Assembly: GCA_031308135.1 (NCBI GenBank)
Contig: JAHLJT010000631.1
Coordinates: 171,733,612 to 171,797,611, forward strand
Reading direction: 5' to 3'
DNA length: 64,000 nucleotides
Source: Acheta domesticus
Lineage: Eukaryota; Arthropoda; Insecta; Orthoptera; Gryllidae
Shown: one piece after another, positions 47,726-58,439 of the stretch
Layout of the letters: every line of letters begins with the position of its first letter
How positions within the stretch are numbered: the stretch's first letter is position 1
Position numbers and translations under genes: made by a program
Notes under the pieces: generated by a model
Seen by the model: the letters and a program-made list of their open reading frames with translations, nothing else
Told to the model about the DNA's origin: nothing
The model's database searches: none

Positions 47726-49408
47726 GTGAACTTGAACTTGCGTCCAGAGAATCTTCAATTCAAACCAATGAGCAAAATGGATAGAACAAGAAATGTAATG
47801 AATCTTAACGTGCCTTGTTCTACCAATGTCCCATACCTGCTCAGAAACCGAGCTAATGTCACCTTGTCGACGTCTGGCCATCCCACGAATGTTAGTCCCA
47901 GGGACCCAGAGCCGGCAGTAGCTCGAAGCCATCGTCAGAGATGGACGCGGGATGAATTAAAGGAAGTGATGTGGTGCTTTTACTATGCAAAAGCGAAAAA
48001 TGGGGGCTCAGAAATAGAAGTTTTCAAGGTATGGAGAGAGCGGAACCCAGATATGAGACCTACCCTAGACTCAAAGAAGCTTGCCAGTCAACGAAACATA
48101 CTCAGCAGTGGAAAATTCACAGCAGAACAACTTGCTGACATTGAGAGAAATGCGGAGTATGTACTTCGCTCGAACTATCCACATGACGAACATGTAGAAC
48201 TTGAAAATGATGATCCCGTGGAAGGTTCATCTCTTTCCAGTGAAACACACGTCAGTGGTGAAAATTCATCTGGCAATGAATTACAAGATAAGGACATAAT
48301 GCGAAATATTCTTCGGCGCGAGATAGAAAGAGTTAGTCAACTTCCGTTTGAATCTCGCGAACCGTTGAGGAGAATATACGAAAATGCCAAAGCTAAAAGA
48401 GTGATAGAAACACTGAATTCTGTCTTAAATGAGGTGGTCGAGACCCCAGGCAGAGATCTAGATATTACTGAAATCAATCACATCATATATGCAACTGGAT
48501 ATCTAGTATCTCAGATAATTTTGGGGCCAGCCAAGAACACCGACGGCCGACAGCAAAACAGAGTAAACATCTCTGTACCCCCACGGATAAAGAGAATTAT
48601 GAAACGGATAGCCGACACCCGGCGCGAAATATCACTCTTAGCTGAGGCATCTTCTAAATCAACGCACACCTCTAAAGTTCCACGAAAAATATTCAATGTT
48701 GAACAAAAATAGCAAATTGAAAATGACACCAGCAGGCTAATGGTAGTTGAGAAGCTAAAAGAGAAAATTCAAGCATGGGCTCAAAGAATTAGACGTTACA
48801 AACGTAGAATAGATTTCCGTGTACAGAACCTGTTGTTTGAAACAGACGCGAAGAAATTCTATCGCAATCTGACTCAGAAACCGAATGGCAAAGCTGTTAC
48901 TCCTTCAAAAGATGACGTCGAAGCATTTTGGGCAGGAATCTGGGAGGAGAGCAGATCGTACAACAAAGATGCATCTTGGCTTCAATCTGAAGTTGATGCT
49001 GCCGATGAACTTGTAGAAACAGTGGAATATGTTCACCAATTCTCGGAAGACGACCTCTTCCAAGCAATTAAGACCATGGGGAACTGGAAATCTCCCGGGA
49101 TTGATAAGATCCAGATTTATTGGATTAAGAAATTAACAGCAATGTATTCTCATCTAGCTAAGGCTGTTAATAAAATTTTAGAAAACCCAAAGGAACTCCC
49201 GGAATGGCTCACACGAGGTATCACGTATTTGCTACCCAAAGCGGGAGACAGCTCTTTGGCGAAGAACTACAGGCCAATTACTTGTCTGCCAGCACTGTAC
49301 AAAGTTATCACTGCAGCCATAGCTGACAAAATGTACAGGCATCTAGATAAGAACCATCTAATGCCAGTTGAAAAAAAAAGGATGTCGAAAATGTTCTTAC
49401 GGCTGTAA
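47726..49408 (+). CDS. retroelement ORF, N-terminal and RT N-terminal part (in-frame TAG at 48,710)
   Basis: The first 328 codons end at TAG (48,710-48,712), but the same frame continues to 49,408. The N-terminal part has RQRWTRDELKEVMWCFYYAK, a Myb-like DNA-binding candidate. After the TAG come FETDAKKFYRNLTQKPNG, NWKSPGIDKIQIYWIKKL and LPKAGDSSLAKNYRPITCLP (first RT blocks). It ends in a short out-of-frame tail after an A9 run. Whether the TAG is a mutation or an ORF boundary cannot be told from one copy. Confidence 0.85.
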
Positions 49409-49928
49409 GGAAATCTCGGTACTGAATAAAGTCATTTTGAATGATGTAAAGAAACGCAAACGTAATTTGAGTATGGCTTGGATTGACTACCAAAAGGCCT
49501 TTGATAGTGTACCACACGATTGGATTTTGAAGACCCTGGAGATCTATCGATTTCATCCTAGAGTTATTGAATTTTGCAAGGCTAGCATGAAGTCGTGGAG
49601 TACCAGGTTACTAATACACAGCGGAAAGGAAGCAGTAGAAACCAGAAGTATTCAGATCAACAGGGGTATTTTTCAAGGAGATTCACTATCCCCTCTGCTG
49701 TTTTGCATTAGTTTGATCCCACTATCAAGACAGTTGTCGCAAGCTGACTTTGGTTTTAAGCTCCATGGTGATGAAAGGCCAGTATCACATTTGTTTTACA
49801 TGGATGATCTGAAAGTGTTTGCTAAGAATGAAGCGATTCTTTCCCAAATACTGTCCGTCGTGAATGACTTTAGCAATGACATCTGCATGAAGTTTGGTCT
49901 TGAAAAAAATGTGCAAAAATCAATTTAA
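49368..49928 (+). CDS. retroelement RT core (motifs A, B, C)
   Basis: This is the frame after the A9 run. It contains KKGCRKCSYGCKE, motif A SMAWIDYQKAFDSVPHDW, motif B GIFQGDSLSPLLFCISLIP and motif C HLFYMDDLKVFAKN with both catalytic Asp residues. The annotated ATG is not a real start: coding continues from the previous frame. It ends early at an A-run where the minus-strand copy remains open. Confidence 0.85.
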   Translation: MKKKGCRKCSYGCKEISVLNKVILNDVKKRKRNLSMAWIDYQKAFDSVPHDWILKTLEIYRFHPRVIEFCKASMKSWSTRLLIHSGKEAVETRSIQINRGIFQGDSLSPLLFCISLIPLSRQLSQADFGFKLHGDERPVSHLFYMDDLKVFAKNEAILSQILSVVNDFSNDICMKFGLEKNVQKSI

Positions 49929-49969
49929 AAAGAGGCGAACTGACAACGTCAGAGAGCATTGAAGTTGAT

Positions 49970-51313
49970 ATGCACGCTGTGATTCAAGATCTTGAGCCAG
50001 GTAAAACTTACAAATATCTGGGCATTGAAGAATGCCCAGATGAACACGACACAATGAAAGAGTATTACAGAAAAGTGAGACTTGTCCTGCAGTCTGCTCT
50101 GAACTCCAGGAATAAAATATCTGCATTTGGTAGTCTGGCGGTGCCTGTAGTAGAATACAGTTCCGGACTAGTGGTCTGGACTGAGCAAGAAATCCGCATC
50201 ATGGATCGAAAAACCAGAAAACTGCTAACAATGCGTCATGTCGCCCACCCTCGAGCTGATGTACATAGATTTTATGTGTCACGTAAGGAAGGAGGAAGAG
50301 GCCTCAGACAAATTGAAGCCTCCTGGCACAATGCAATAGTTGGAATGGGAAAGTATGTAGACAACCATCAAGATGACTCTCTAATGAGGCAGGTCATGAA
50401 ATCTGACCGAAGAATGGGAAACAGAGGCACTGTTAGTGTAGCAAAAAGCATTGCAATGAAAACTATGCAAGACACGTCAAATAACACAGACACCGAACTT
50501 CTGGTACTACTAAACATGAAATGTGAGACACAAAAAATGTTAAAGAAGTCGTGGAGGGACAAACCCCTCCATGGACAATATCTAAAAAGAATGGACAAGG
50601 TGCAGATCAATAAAGATCAATCATTTATGTGGCTTAAAAGGGGAAGATTGAAGCCAGAATCGGAAGCAGTTCATGTAGCTGCTCAAGATCATGCGTTGAG
50701 AACACGACATAATGATAAAGCGGTTCTCAAAATTTCCCAAGATGTCAAATGCCGCATTTGCCAGGAGCAAGTAGAAACCATTCATCATATTGTTTCAGCT
50801 TGTCCAATTCTAGCAAAAACCGAATACTTAAAAAGACACGACGGGGTGTGTAGTTACCTCCACTGGCAGATCTGTACAGCTCTCGAAGTTCCAAACACAT
50901 GCCTCAAGTGGTACGAACATTCACCAAAACCGGTGACATCGGTTGGATTGTGTACAATATTGTACGACCAACAAATTCAAAGGGATCGCACGATAGCAGC
51001 AAACAAGCCGGATATTGTTATCCCGGATTTTGAGAAAAAATCGTGTCTACTTGTGGATGTTGCTGTGCCTTGCGATCAAAATGTCGTAACCAAGGAGGCA
51101 GAGAAATGTCTTAAATACAAGAGTTTGGAAATTGAGATCAGCCGAATGTGGGGCGTAAAAGCACAGGTCGTACCGATAGTTATCGGAGCTCTGGGATTTG
51201 TTCCGCAAAATTTGTGTAAGAACTTGGCTAAACTTTCAGGTCATTCAAAGGACTGGGAAGTGCAAGAAATCGCTTTGTTTGGAACAGCCTACATTTTGTG
51301 CAAAGTATTGTAG
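49970..51313 (+). CDS. retroelement RT thumb, CCHC knuckle and restriction-like endonuclease
   Basis: A 447-residue frame. LAVPVVEYSSGLVVWTEQEI and KTRKLLTMRHVAHPRADVHR form the RT C-terminal part; CRICQEQVETIHHIVSAC is the zinc knuckle; KPDIVIPDFEKKSCLLVDVA is the endonuclease core. It is the longest intact piece in the cluster. A few residues are deleted near 50,030-50,050 relative to the minus-strand copy. Confidence 0.9.
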   Translation: MHAVIQDLEPGKTYKYLGIEECPDEHDTMKEYYRKVRLVLQSALNSRNKISAFGSLAVPVVEYSSGLVVWTEQEIRIMDRKTRKLLTMRHVAHPRADVHRFYVSRKEGGRGLRQIEASWHNAIVGMGKYVDNHQDDSLMRQVMKSDRRMGNRGTVSVAKSIAMKTMQDTSNNTDTELLVLLNMKCETQKMLKKSWRDKPLHGQYLKRMDKVQINKDQSFMWLKRGRLKPESEAVHVAAQDHALRTRHNDKAVLKISQDVKCRICQEQVETIHHIVSACPILAKTEYLKRHDGVCSYLHWQICTALEVPNTCLKWYEHSPKPVTSVGLCTILYDQQIQRDRTIAANKPDIVIPDFEKKSCLLVDVAVPCDQNVVTKEAEKCLKYKSLEIEISRMWGVKAQVVPIVIGALGFVPQNLCKNLAKLSGHSKDWEVQEIALFGTAYILCKVL

Positions 51314-51440
51314 AGGCACTGACAGTCACCGGATCTGCTCCTTAGGTAGCTGGTTGCAACCTGAAGTAGATTTTATACTCAGCCGACTCATAACATCTGT
51401 AGTCGTGATATGGAGCAATAATTATAATAATAACAATAAA

Positions 51441-52020
51441 ACACAATAGACTCACCAACAACAAATACAAAATAATAATTTGTATATATTAGGTCTTATA
51501 ATGTGAAATAAAATGCATCAGTAATATTTAAAGAAAGTAAATATTGTGCATTTTAATGTAAAGATTACTATATGAACTCATTGCAGTTCCATGTTTAAAC
51601 TTGCACCATATATGTGGAAACATATTCGAATAATTTTAGAATTTTTTCAATTTTTTGAAGATGAGCGTTTTGAAAAAACGCAAAATCAAAATTTTAAATT
51701 CAAATTTGAAAAACTTTTTAACCCAACCCCTATTGAGTTGTATATCATATAAAAGGCCATAAAGAAAGCTGTAAAATGAAACCTGTTTTAGCTCTCTATC
51801 TTAATTAGGAGAGGTTCTACATCAATTTAAAAATTTTCGGGAACCTAATTTTGTAAAATTTTACATGGCTGTATTTCACAAACAGGTTGAAATATCTTAC
51901 TCAAAATCTGTGGTTTTCTTATTCTTCATTCATACTATCTATGTGTCAAATTTCATCTGAATCTAAAATGATGAGGTAAAATTTTAATTAAACTGTGTTG
52001 AGTTAATATGGAATGACCCG
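51441..52020 (+). repeat. dispersed repeat flanking the retroelement, inverted match to 33,963-34,556
   Basis: It begins just after the AAT tail and ends at 'ggaatgaccc', which resembles the TIR of the element at 35,228. It matches the minus-strand flank across its length. It is probably an older repeat containing an AAT-like site into which the retroelement inserted. Confidence 0.75.
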
Positions 52021-52480
52021 TTTGGTACTCAAAATCCACGTTTGATGGTATCTTGATACCGAAAAATTTCTTGACGGCAGAACGTCTTTCGATCTGTGAA
52101 CAACGTTAGCGGCAAAACCGCAAGTAGAATTTTCACGAAAATTTATAATCCTCATTGATCTGGCCAATGTCGCGACCCCTTGAATGTGAGACCGATGTTA
52201 TTTTGGGGGGTACTTTACACGAAGCATCAAGACCCTTTTCAAATTTGTTCTCAAAAATGGCTCCAAATTTGTTGATTAAGTTTTCCTCGGATAGCATAGT
52301 ATGTGTCGCTTATAAAACTGGCCTTCAGTTTTGTTGAAATATCTGAAATTTCGAAAATTGCAAAAGTTCAAAATTTGATTGCCCTCTTCTCACAAATTCA
52401 AAATCGAAGATAGATTTTTTCCTTTGTATGAAATGAGTTCTTCAAAATTATATATTTAAATTAAGGGGACACGGAGCTCC
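52021..52480 (-). repeat. long dispersed non-coding repeat, partial copy (minus orientation)
   Basis: The reverse complement contains 'ttggagccatttttgagaac', 'gtaccccccaaaa' and 'gttgttcacagatc', landmarks of the 53-61 kb units. Confidence 0.65.
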
Positions 52481-53050
52481 ATTCTGGCAATGTTTATTTC
52501 TAATTCCCAGAAGCTATTAAAGCTAGAGTTATGAATTTTTTACATGTTATATCACTCATAATAGTGAAGCAATGGGTTTTGAAAAATGTGAACTATTTTT
52601 GTAGATAAAAATATTTTCTCATAATGAAATTTTGTTACCGCGTTTACTAGTAAATAGAGTTTTGCAGAATGAATAATATTAAGGTAATCAGAAAAGCATT
52701 GCTTCAGTAAATGTAGGAGACCTTTATTAACAACTCCTGAAAATTTCAGTTTTCGACTACACATATAAGCTGAGAAAAGGTCAACTTTCGGGAAATAGGG
52801 TTTTTAAGATGCAACACTCCGAACATGGCAGCTCCATAATTTGCCTCATCAGAATAAACATTTTTCAATAAATACTTTCTTTTGAAACTTTTTTATATTA
52901 TTTGGCTTCACAACGTAACGTTTTTAATATACTTCCTGCTTGTCTAAGTCTTTCAGGATTTATGCGCTGTCACAGTATGCGCGTCACAGTATCTAAAAGT
53001 ACTGGAGACAGTACCTAAACCCAATGAGAGGTCTTCACAAATAAACTAGT
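52481..53050. other. no recognisable gene
   Basis: AT-rich DNA between copies of the dispersed repeat. No ORF of interest. Confidence 0.4.
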
Positions 53051-54570
53051 GGTGCTACAGAATGGCACAGACTTTCCCGTATTAGCTTTTCTGTTTCGTT
53101 TGGTCTCGGCTAGCTATTCGGACTTGCCAATACTCTTGACAACTGTTATCTATCGCCGCCCAAACTACATTTATTCGACATTTTCTTAAGTGTTCGGTTT
53201 TCCAATAGTAAAACAAAAATATTATTTTAAGAATATAAAAAAAACAATTAAACCTTGCCCTGAGTGGCAATTTTCGTTGAAAAATTTGGAGCCATTTCAA
53301 GAAAATGGCGTTTAATCCCTACTTTAAATGCGAAATTTGAAGCTCTCTTTTACAGAAAAGATTTGAGTTTTCGAAAAAACTTCATTTTAGGTCATTTCAA
53401 GTACTTACACTCACAAATTGAATAGTGTTTACAAATTGCTGGAAATGTGCATTTTAACCGTTTGAGAGATCTTTAAAAAATTACATTTTTGTAATTTTTG
53501 ATAAAACAAAAAATACCCCAAAATTAACTTTACGCCACAGTAAAGCGTGCAATTAGCACTATCCGTTCGAAAAGATTTGAACAAAAAATTTGAAAACATT
53601 TTTTAGAAAATGGCGTTTGAGCGTTACTGAAAATGCGCAATTTTGAGCTAGTTTTCACAGAAAACTATTAAATTTTCGAGAAAATTTAATGGCCATTATT
53701 TAAAGCACATGTACTCATTAATATAATAATGTGCACAAATCGCAGCTAATGTAAACATTAACAACGTGAGAGACAAGTAAAAAAAACTACATTTTTGCAA
53801 TTTTTGAAAAAAGAAAAGAATAGAGGAATAATAAAAAATAATGTCGACTCACAAATCACATTTAGCACTATCTCTACAAAATGTTTAAGGAGAAAATTTG
53901 GAGCCGTTTTTGAGAAAATCTGGTTTTTGTAATTTTTTAAAATTCCAAATATTGCGTGCAATATTGCGCAAAAACTACTAAAATTTCCAAAAAATATACA
54001 TGACCTTAATGAAAGAACTTACTTTGGTCAACAAATTTTATTTGAAGGAAAAATCTTTACCTTCAATTTTGTAGTTCTAGGTAGACGCCGAAAAATGTTC
54101 AAAACTTTTGCAATTTTTGGAAAATTCAGAGTTATCCGGAGAAAATTCGGACCTATGCCACCTTAAGTGTATTTTACTCTATTCTTACAAGAAATTTTAA
54201 GAAAAATTTGGAGCGGTTTTTGAGAAAATGTTGAAAGTGTCCGGGGGGCTTCATGTAAAGTACCCTCAAATTTTGAAGAAAGTTTTTCAAAATCGCGGCG
54301 CATCGAGTAAACGCAGATCGACAGGGCAATATCCATTCTGGAAGAAATCGCACGTATGGTTTACGCGCTAGTGTTGTTCACAGACGGTCAGACAGACGGA
54401 CGGACGGACGTTTTGGAAAAAAACAAACACTTTTCCCGTATTAGGGGACCCCAAAACGTGTATTTCCGTTAAAATCCCGATATCGATTTTCCGCAGCATA
54501 ACATAACATTCCCTATACTACGTATATTACTCCGTATATTCGTATGTATACGGGAAAGTAAAAAGTAATT
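53051..54570 (+). repeat. long dispersed repeat, unit 1 (about 1.5 kb, internal ~0.3-kb subrepeats)
   Basis: It starts 'gtgctacagaatggcacaga' and ends '.gtatgtatacgggaaagtaa'. Inside, a box of the type 'gagccgtttttgagaaaat' followed by 'tgaaaatgcg.aattt' and 'ttttcacagaaaa' recurs near 53,285, 53,605 and 53,900. Toward the end come 'ggggggcttcatgtaaagta' and 'cagacggacggacggac'. Non-coding. Confidence 0.85.
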
Positions 54571-55649
54571 GTGCTACAGAATGGCACAGACTTTCTCGTA
54601 TTAGATTTCTATTTCCTTGGGTCTTTGCTAGCTATTTGGAATTGCCACATACTCTTCCTTGCCAGCTGCCATCTATTATCGCCAAAAGTACATTTACTGT
54701 CATTTTCTTAATTTTTCGGTTTCCTATCGGTAGAATGGAAATATTCATTTTAGAATATTAAAGAACACAAAAACCTAGTCCTAAATGGCAATTTTCTTTT
54801 AAAAATTATGCGCCGTTTTAAGAAAATTGCGCTTCAGCGCTACTAAAAATGCGAAATTTGAAGCTCATTTTCACAGAAAATTTTTGAATTTTCAAAATGC
54901 TTTATTTGAAGTTATTTAAAGCACTTACGCTTACGAATATAATAATCTTTACAAATTGCTGGTAATGTGCATATTAAAGATGTGAGAGATCTTTAAAAAA
55001 ATACATTTATATACTTTTTGAAAAAAAACAAAAAAAAACAACTGAAAATAAACTTAACTTCATATGAAAGAGTGTAATTAGCACTACCGTTACAAAAGTT
55101 TCAAGAAAAAATGTGCAGCCATATATAAGAAAATGGCGTTTGAACGTTTCTGAAAATGCGGAATTTTGATCTGCTTTTCACAGAAAACGGTGGTTTTCGA
55201 GAAGCGTTACTTGGCATTATTTAAAACACGTGTACTAATAAATATAATAATTTCAACAAATCAAGGCTAATGTAAATATTAACGACGTGAGAGACTAGTC
55301 AAACAAATTACACTTTTGCAATTTTTGAAAAAACAAAAGAATAGAGCAACATGGCGTTTTTGTCATCTAATAAAATACATGAGGAACTCTACCTACCAAA
55401 AGTTTACAGAAAAAAATTGGAGCCGTTTTTGAGAAAATCTTGATTTTGTAATTTTTTAAATTGCACATAGTGGACGCCAATATTGCGCGAAAACTACTAA
55501 AATTTTCAAAACAATGTACATGACTTTAAACAAAGAACTCACTTTGGAGAACACATTTTATTTGGGCCGTTTTTGAGAAAATCTTGTTTTTGTGATTATT
55601 TAAAACTAACTGGTACCCTTGCTGCCGCAGAAGAAATATATGAGGAAAT

Positions 55650-56240
55650 ATTCCTCTCCCCCTCTATCTTTCTTTCCCCACTCTCTTTTCTCCTCTCATT
55701 TTCTCCTCTCTTTCCCTCTCCGTCTTTTCCTCCCTCCCTCATTTTTCCCACTCTCTGTCTTTTTCCATCTGTCTCTCTTTTGCCTCTCTGTGTCTCTTTT
55801 TCCCTTCTGTGTCTCTTGTCCCCTTCTGTGTCTTTCTCTTCGGGTGCCTCTTCTCCCCTCTGTGTCTTTTCCCCCATTCTCTGACTCTCTTTTCCCTCTT
55901 TCTTTTCCCGTTCTGTGTTCCCTCTCTCTATTTCCCCCTCTCTCTATTATCCCTCTCGCTCTATCTGCCCTCTTTATTTTACCTCTCTCTCCATTTTCCC
56001 TCTCGCTCTATTTGCCGTCTCTATTTTCCCTCTCTCCATTTTTCCTCTCTCTCCATTTTCCTTTCTCTCCATTTTCCCTTTCTCCATTTTCCCGCACTCT
56101 CCATTTCCCTTTCTCCATTTTCCCTTTCTCTGTCTCTTTTTCCCACTCTCTCTATTTTCCCTCTCTTTTCTTTCTCATTTCCTCCCTCCTTTTCCCTCTC
56201 TCTTTGTCCCTCTTTCCCCCTTTCCTTTCATCAACTTTCC
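55650..56240 (+). repeat. pyrimidine-rich low-complexity tract
   Basis: About 600 bp of C/T-dominated sequence built from irregular 'ccctctctctattttc' units. All long ORFs (Ser/Phe/Leu/Pro-rich) are compositional artefacts. Confidence 0.9.
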
Positions 56241-56339
56241 GCTGCTCCTTTTCTCCTCGACCTCGCCCCACGGCACACGACACACGGCAAAGTCTAGCAA
56301 CAATGAAGGTCACTTACATTGGGAATTGCATTAACTGAA

Positions 56340-56407
56340 GCGCCATCTTGTGCTGTAGCACCATCTTGTGCTGTAGCACCATCTTGTGCTGTAGCGCCAT
56401 CTAGTGG
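56340..56407 (+). repeat. 18-bp tandem repeat, about 3.7 copies
   Basis: 'gcaccatcttgtgctgta' is repeated at 56,340, 56,358, 56,376 and 56,394 with minor changes. The minus-strand ORF reading DGATAQ repeats reflects the 18-bp period. Confidence 0.9.
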
Positions 56408-56573
56408 AATTACAATAATTGTACTATACCCATGTTCTTCCCGCAAGTGCAAGCAATAAGTTGACAAAGTCGGATCGCCATCGGATGCACGGTACGATAG
56501 CGCTTTAAGCACGAACCAACATTGATTTTTATGTAATTGAATAATTTTCTGTATAATTTTTTGGTGAATTTTT

Positions 56574-57105
56574 CCGATCATTTAATAGTTATTCTGCTAT
56601 TCGGGGCAGAGATGAATCCAACAAATCGGAGATAACTAAAATTGATCCTATAGTTCTTGAGTTATGAATAGTTTCGTTAACCTAACTTCGTTTTATTTAT
56701 TTATTTAGATTCTGCACGTCTTTTAGCAGGTGGAGTAAAATTGAGAAGCGCTGGAGTAGCAAAAATGTAATAGAATGCTCAGAAAGGCCTCATTTTGTAG
56801 AATACGGCGTGAGAAATGTTTCTTTGATATCTTTGGCCTCAAAATTTTAGTTTTTAAGACCCTAGAATGCTTCGTTTAGGACTTATTTCACGATATAGAT
56901 TCGAACAGTGTAGCGGGCTGCGTTTGCATCAATATCCAATTTTTTATTCTTCTGCGCCATGTAGAGCCATTTTTCGATATTTTATTAGTTATTCTGTTAT
57001 TCGGGACAGAGATGAATCTAAGAAAACAGAGATAATTAAAATTGGTTCAGTCGTACTTGAGTTATAAGTGGTGTAACTAACACAACTCTATTTTATATAT
57101 ATATA

Positions 57106-57110
<5 letters not shown>
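56574..57110 (+). repeat. imperfect direct repeats of about 135 bp around a shared dispersed repeat
   Basis: 56,574-56,710 and 56,972-57,110 share 'agttattctg.tattcggg.cagagatgaatc', 'cagagata' and 'cttgagttat'. Between them lies the segment also found at 30.06-30.34 kb. An (AT)n run follows at about 57,100-57,152. Confidence 0.7.
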
Positions 57111-57154
<44 letters not shown>

Positions 57155-57879
57155 CACATATTGTACGCAATATTGCGCAAAAACTTTCCAAAAAGATGTA
57201 CATGGCCTTACAGAAAAATTTCACTCTGAAGAACAAATTTTATTTCAAGGAAAAAAACTCTATCTGCAATTTTGTAATTGGAGAAAGACGCCGAAAAAAA
57301 TTTTAAACTTTGCTATTTTCGAAAATTCAGTGTTATCAGTGAAAATCGGACCTATTCCATCTAAATAAGTGTGTTTTAATCTAATCTTACAAGAAATTTA
57401 AAGAAAAAAATGGAGCCGTTTTTGAGAAAATTTTGAAAATGTCTGGGGGGCTTCACGTAATGTACCCCCAAATTTTACAGAATATTTTTCAAAATCTCAA
57501 AACTTCGACTAGAACCAGATCGACCGGGGGAAAATCCATTTTGGAAGAAATCGTACGTATGGTTTAGGCACTAGCAGTGTTCACAGACGGACAGACGGAC
57601 GTTTTTCTTACAATTGGTTTTTCGGTATCAAGGACCCACAAAACACGGTTTCTGTCAACACCACGTGTTGGAAATTTTTTTGTTAATTTAGCAACTGGTT
57701 TTATCCACTTTTATAATCACGGCCCGGCAATGAATTTTTTCCGCCAAAAATTCGCCATTTTTTCAAGCAGAATTACATAACTTTCCCTTTACATATACTT
57801 TCCATATACCACCTCCGTGTATACGTACGTATACAGGGAAGTAAAAATTACATTTGTGTAATTTTTGAAAAAAAATGGG

Positions 57880-58360
57880 CGGCAGCATTGCATAAAGAGG
57901 TCTATCAATTCAAGACTGCATTACAACACGTGACCGACACTCAATCCAGATGTCTCCGCCAATGGAACGACAATGGTCCCTTTAACGCCGATCTTTAACG
58001 CATTTCGAATACCTCTTTTCCTAAAGAAGACAAAGATATCGCCAACAAAGCGTACGTCGACCGCAACATCAAAGACATCAAGACGCAACTAGAAAAAATT
58101 CCAAAACTCCGGTGCAGCAAACTGAGAAACGTCAACGTGCTGAAAAAACGCCTCGTCAACATGGCGCCGCCCATCAAAAAGGAAGACGGTGCCACGAAAG
58201 GGTATGTGGATGAGAAAATCAAAACCGAAATCGCAAAATTACTAAACAAACAAACAATCATTTTTTTCTGCATCGAATTGTATGTATGGATTTTGATTTC
58301 AATAAAAAAATTCTTTCATTTGTACTGTTTTTCATTTTGTTTTTTCCTTGTTACCGCCTT
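57880..58360 (+). pseudogene. degenerate coding remnant with fibre-like 'YVD' repeats
   Basis: Broken plus-strand frames read DIANKAYVDRNIKDIK and, about 50 residues on, DGATKGYVDEKIKTEI, with charged coiled-coil-like sequence between. Repeats of the 'K-YVD-I' type occur in trimeric tail or fibre proteins of phages and of some virus-derived elements. A stop and frame breaks lie near 57,998-58,020, and a hydrophobic tail ends at 58,364. It is inserted within a repeat unit. Viral or Polinton-like origin is a guess. Confidence 0.35.
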
Positions 58361-58439
58361 GTAGGGTTTTTTCCTTTCATTTCCCTTTTTCCCAGTCGTT
58401 TCCAAACAGATTTTAAAAAATTCTATTATGAAAATCTAT

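Larger units (their letters stand above)
47230..51440 (+). mobile_element. near full-length R4/Dong-like non-LTR retrotransposon, family A
   Basis: AAT repeats precede a non-coding leader of about 480 bp (47,246-47,725), followed by coding sequence to 51,313 and a 3' UTR ending in 'ggagcaataattataataat' (AAT-type tail). Domains in order are a Trp-containing Myb-like N-terminal region, RT, CCHC knuckle and restriction-like endonuclease. This is the order of the R2/R4 groups, which encode one protein and prime reverse transcription from a nicked site. Insertion in AAT repeats matches what is known for Dong. Coding is interrupted by an in-frame TAG (48,710), an A9 frameshift (49,371-49,379) and a further A-run frameshift near 49,905. 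Confidence 0.92.
54571..57844 (+). repeat. long dispersed repeat, unit 2, interrupted
   Basis: It begins like unit 1 directly after it, follows the same order to about 55,610, is broken by about 1.5 kb of other sequence, and resumes near 57,150 ('gcacatattgtacgcaatat') to the terminal 'gtatacagggaagtaa' at 57,844. Confidence 0.8.

Noticed and set aside
55573..56338. ORFs of 93-239 aa rich in Ser, Phe, Leu and Pro
   Set aside because: Pure consequence of the polypyrimidine tract; low complexity in all frames.
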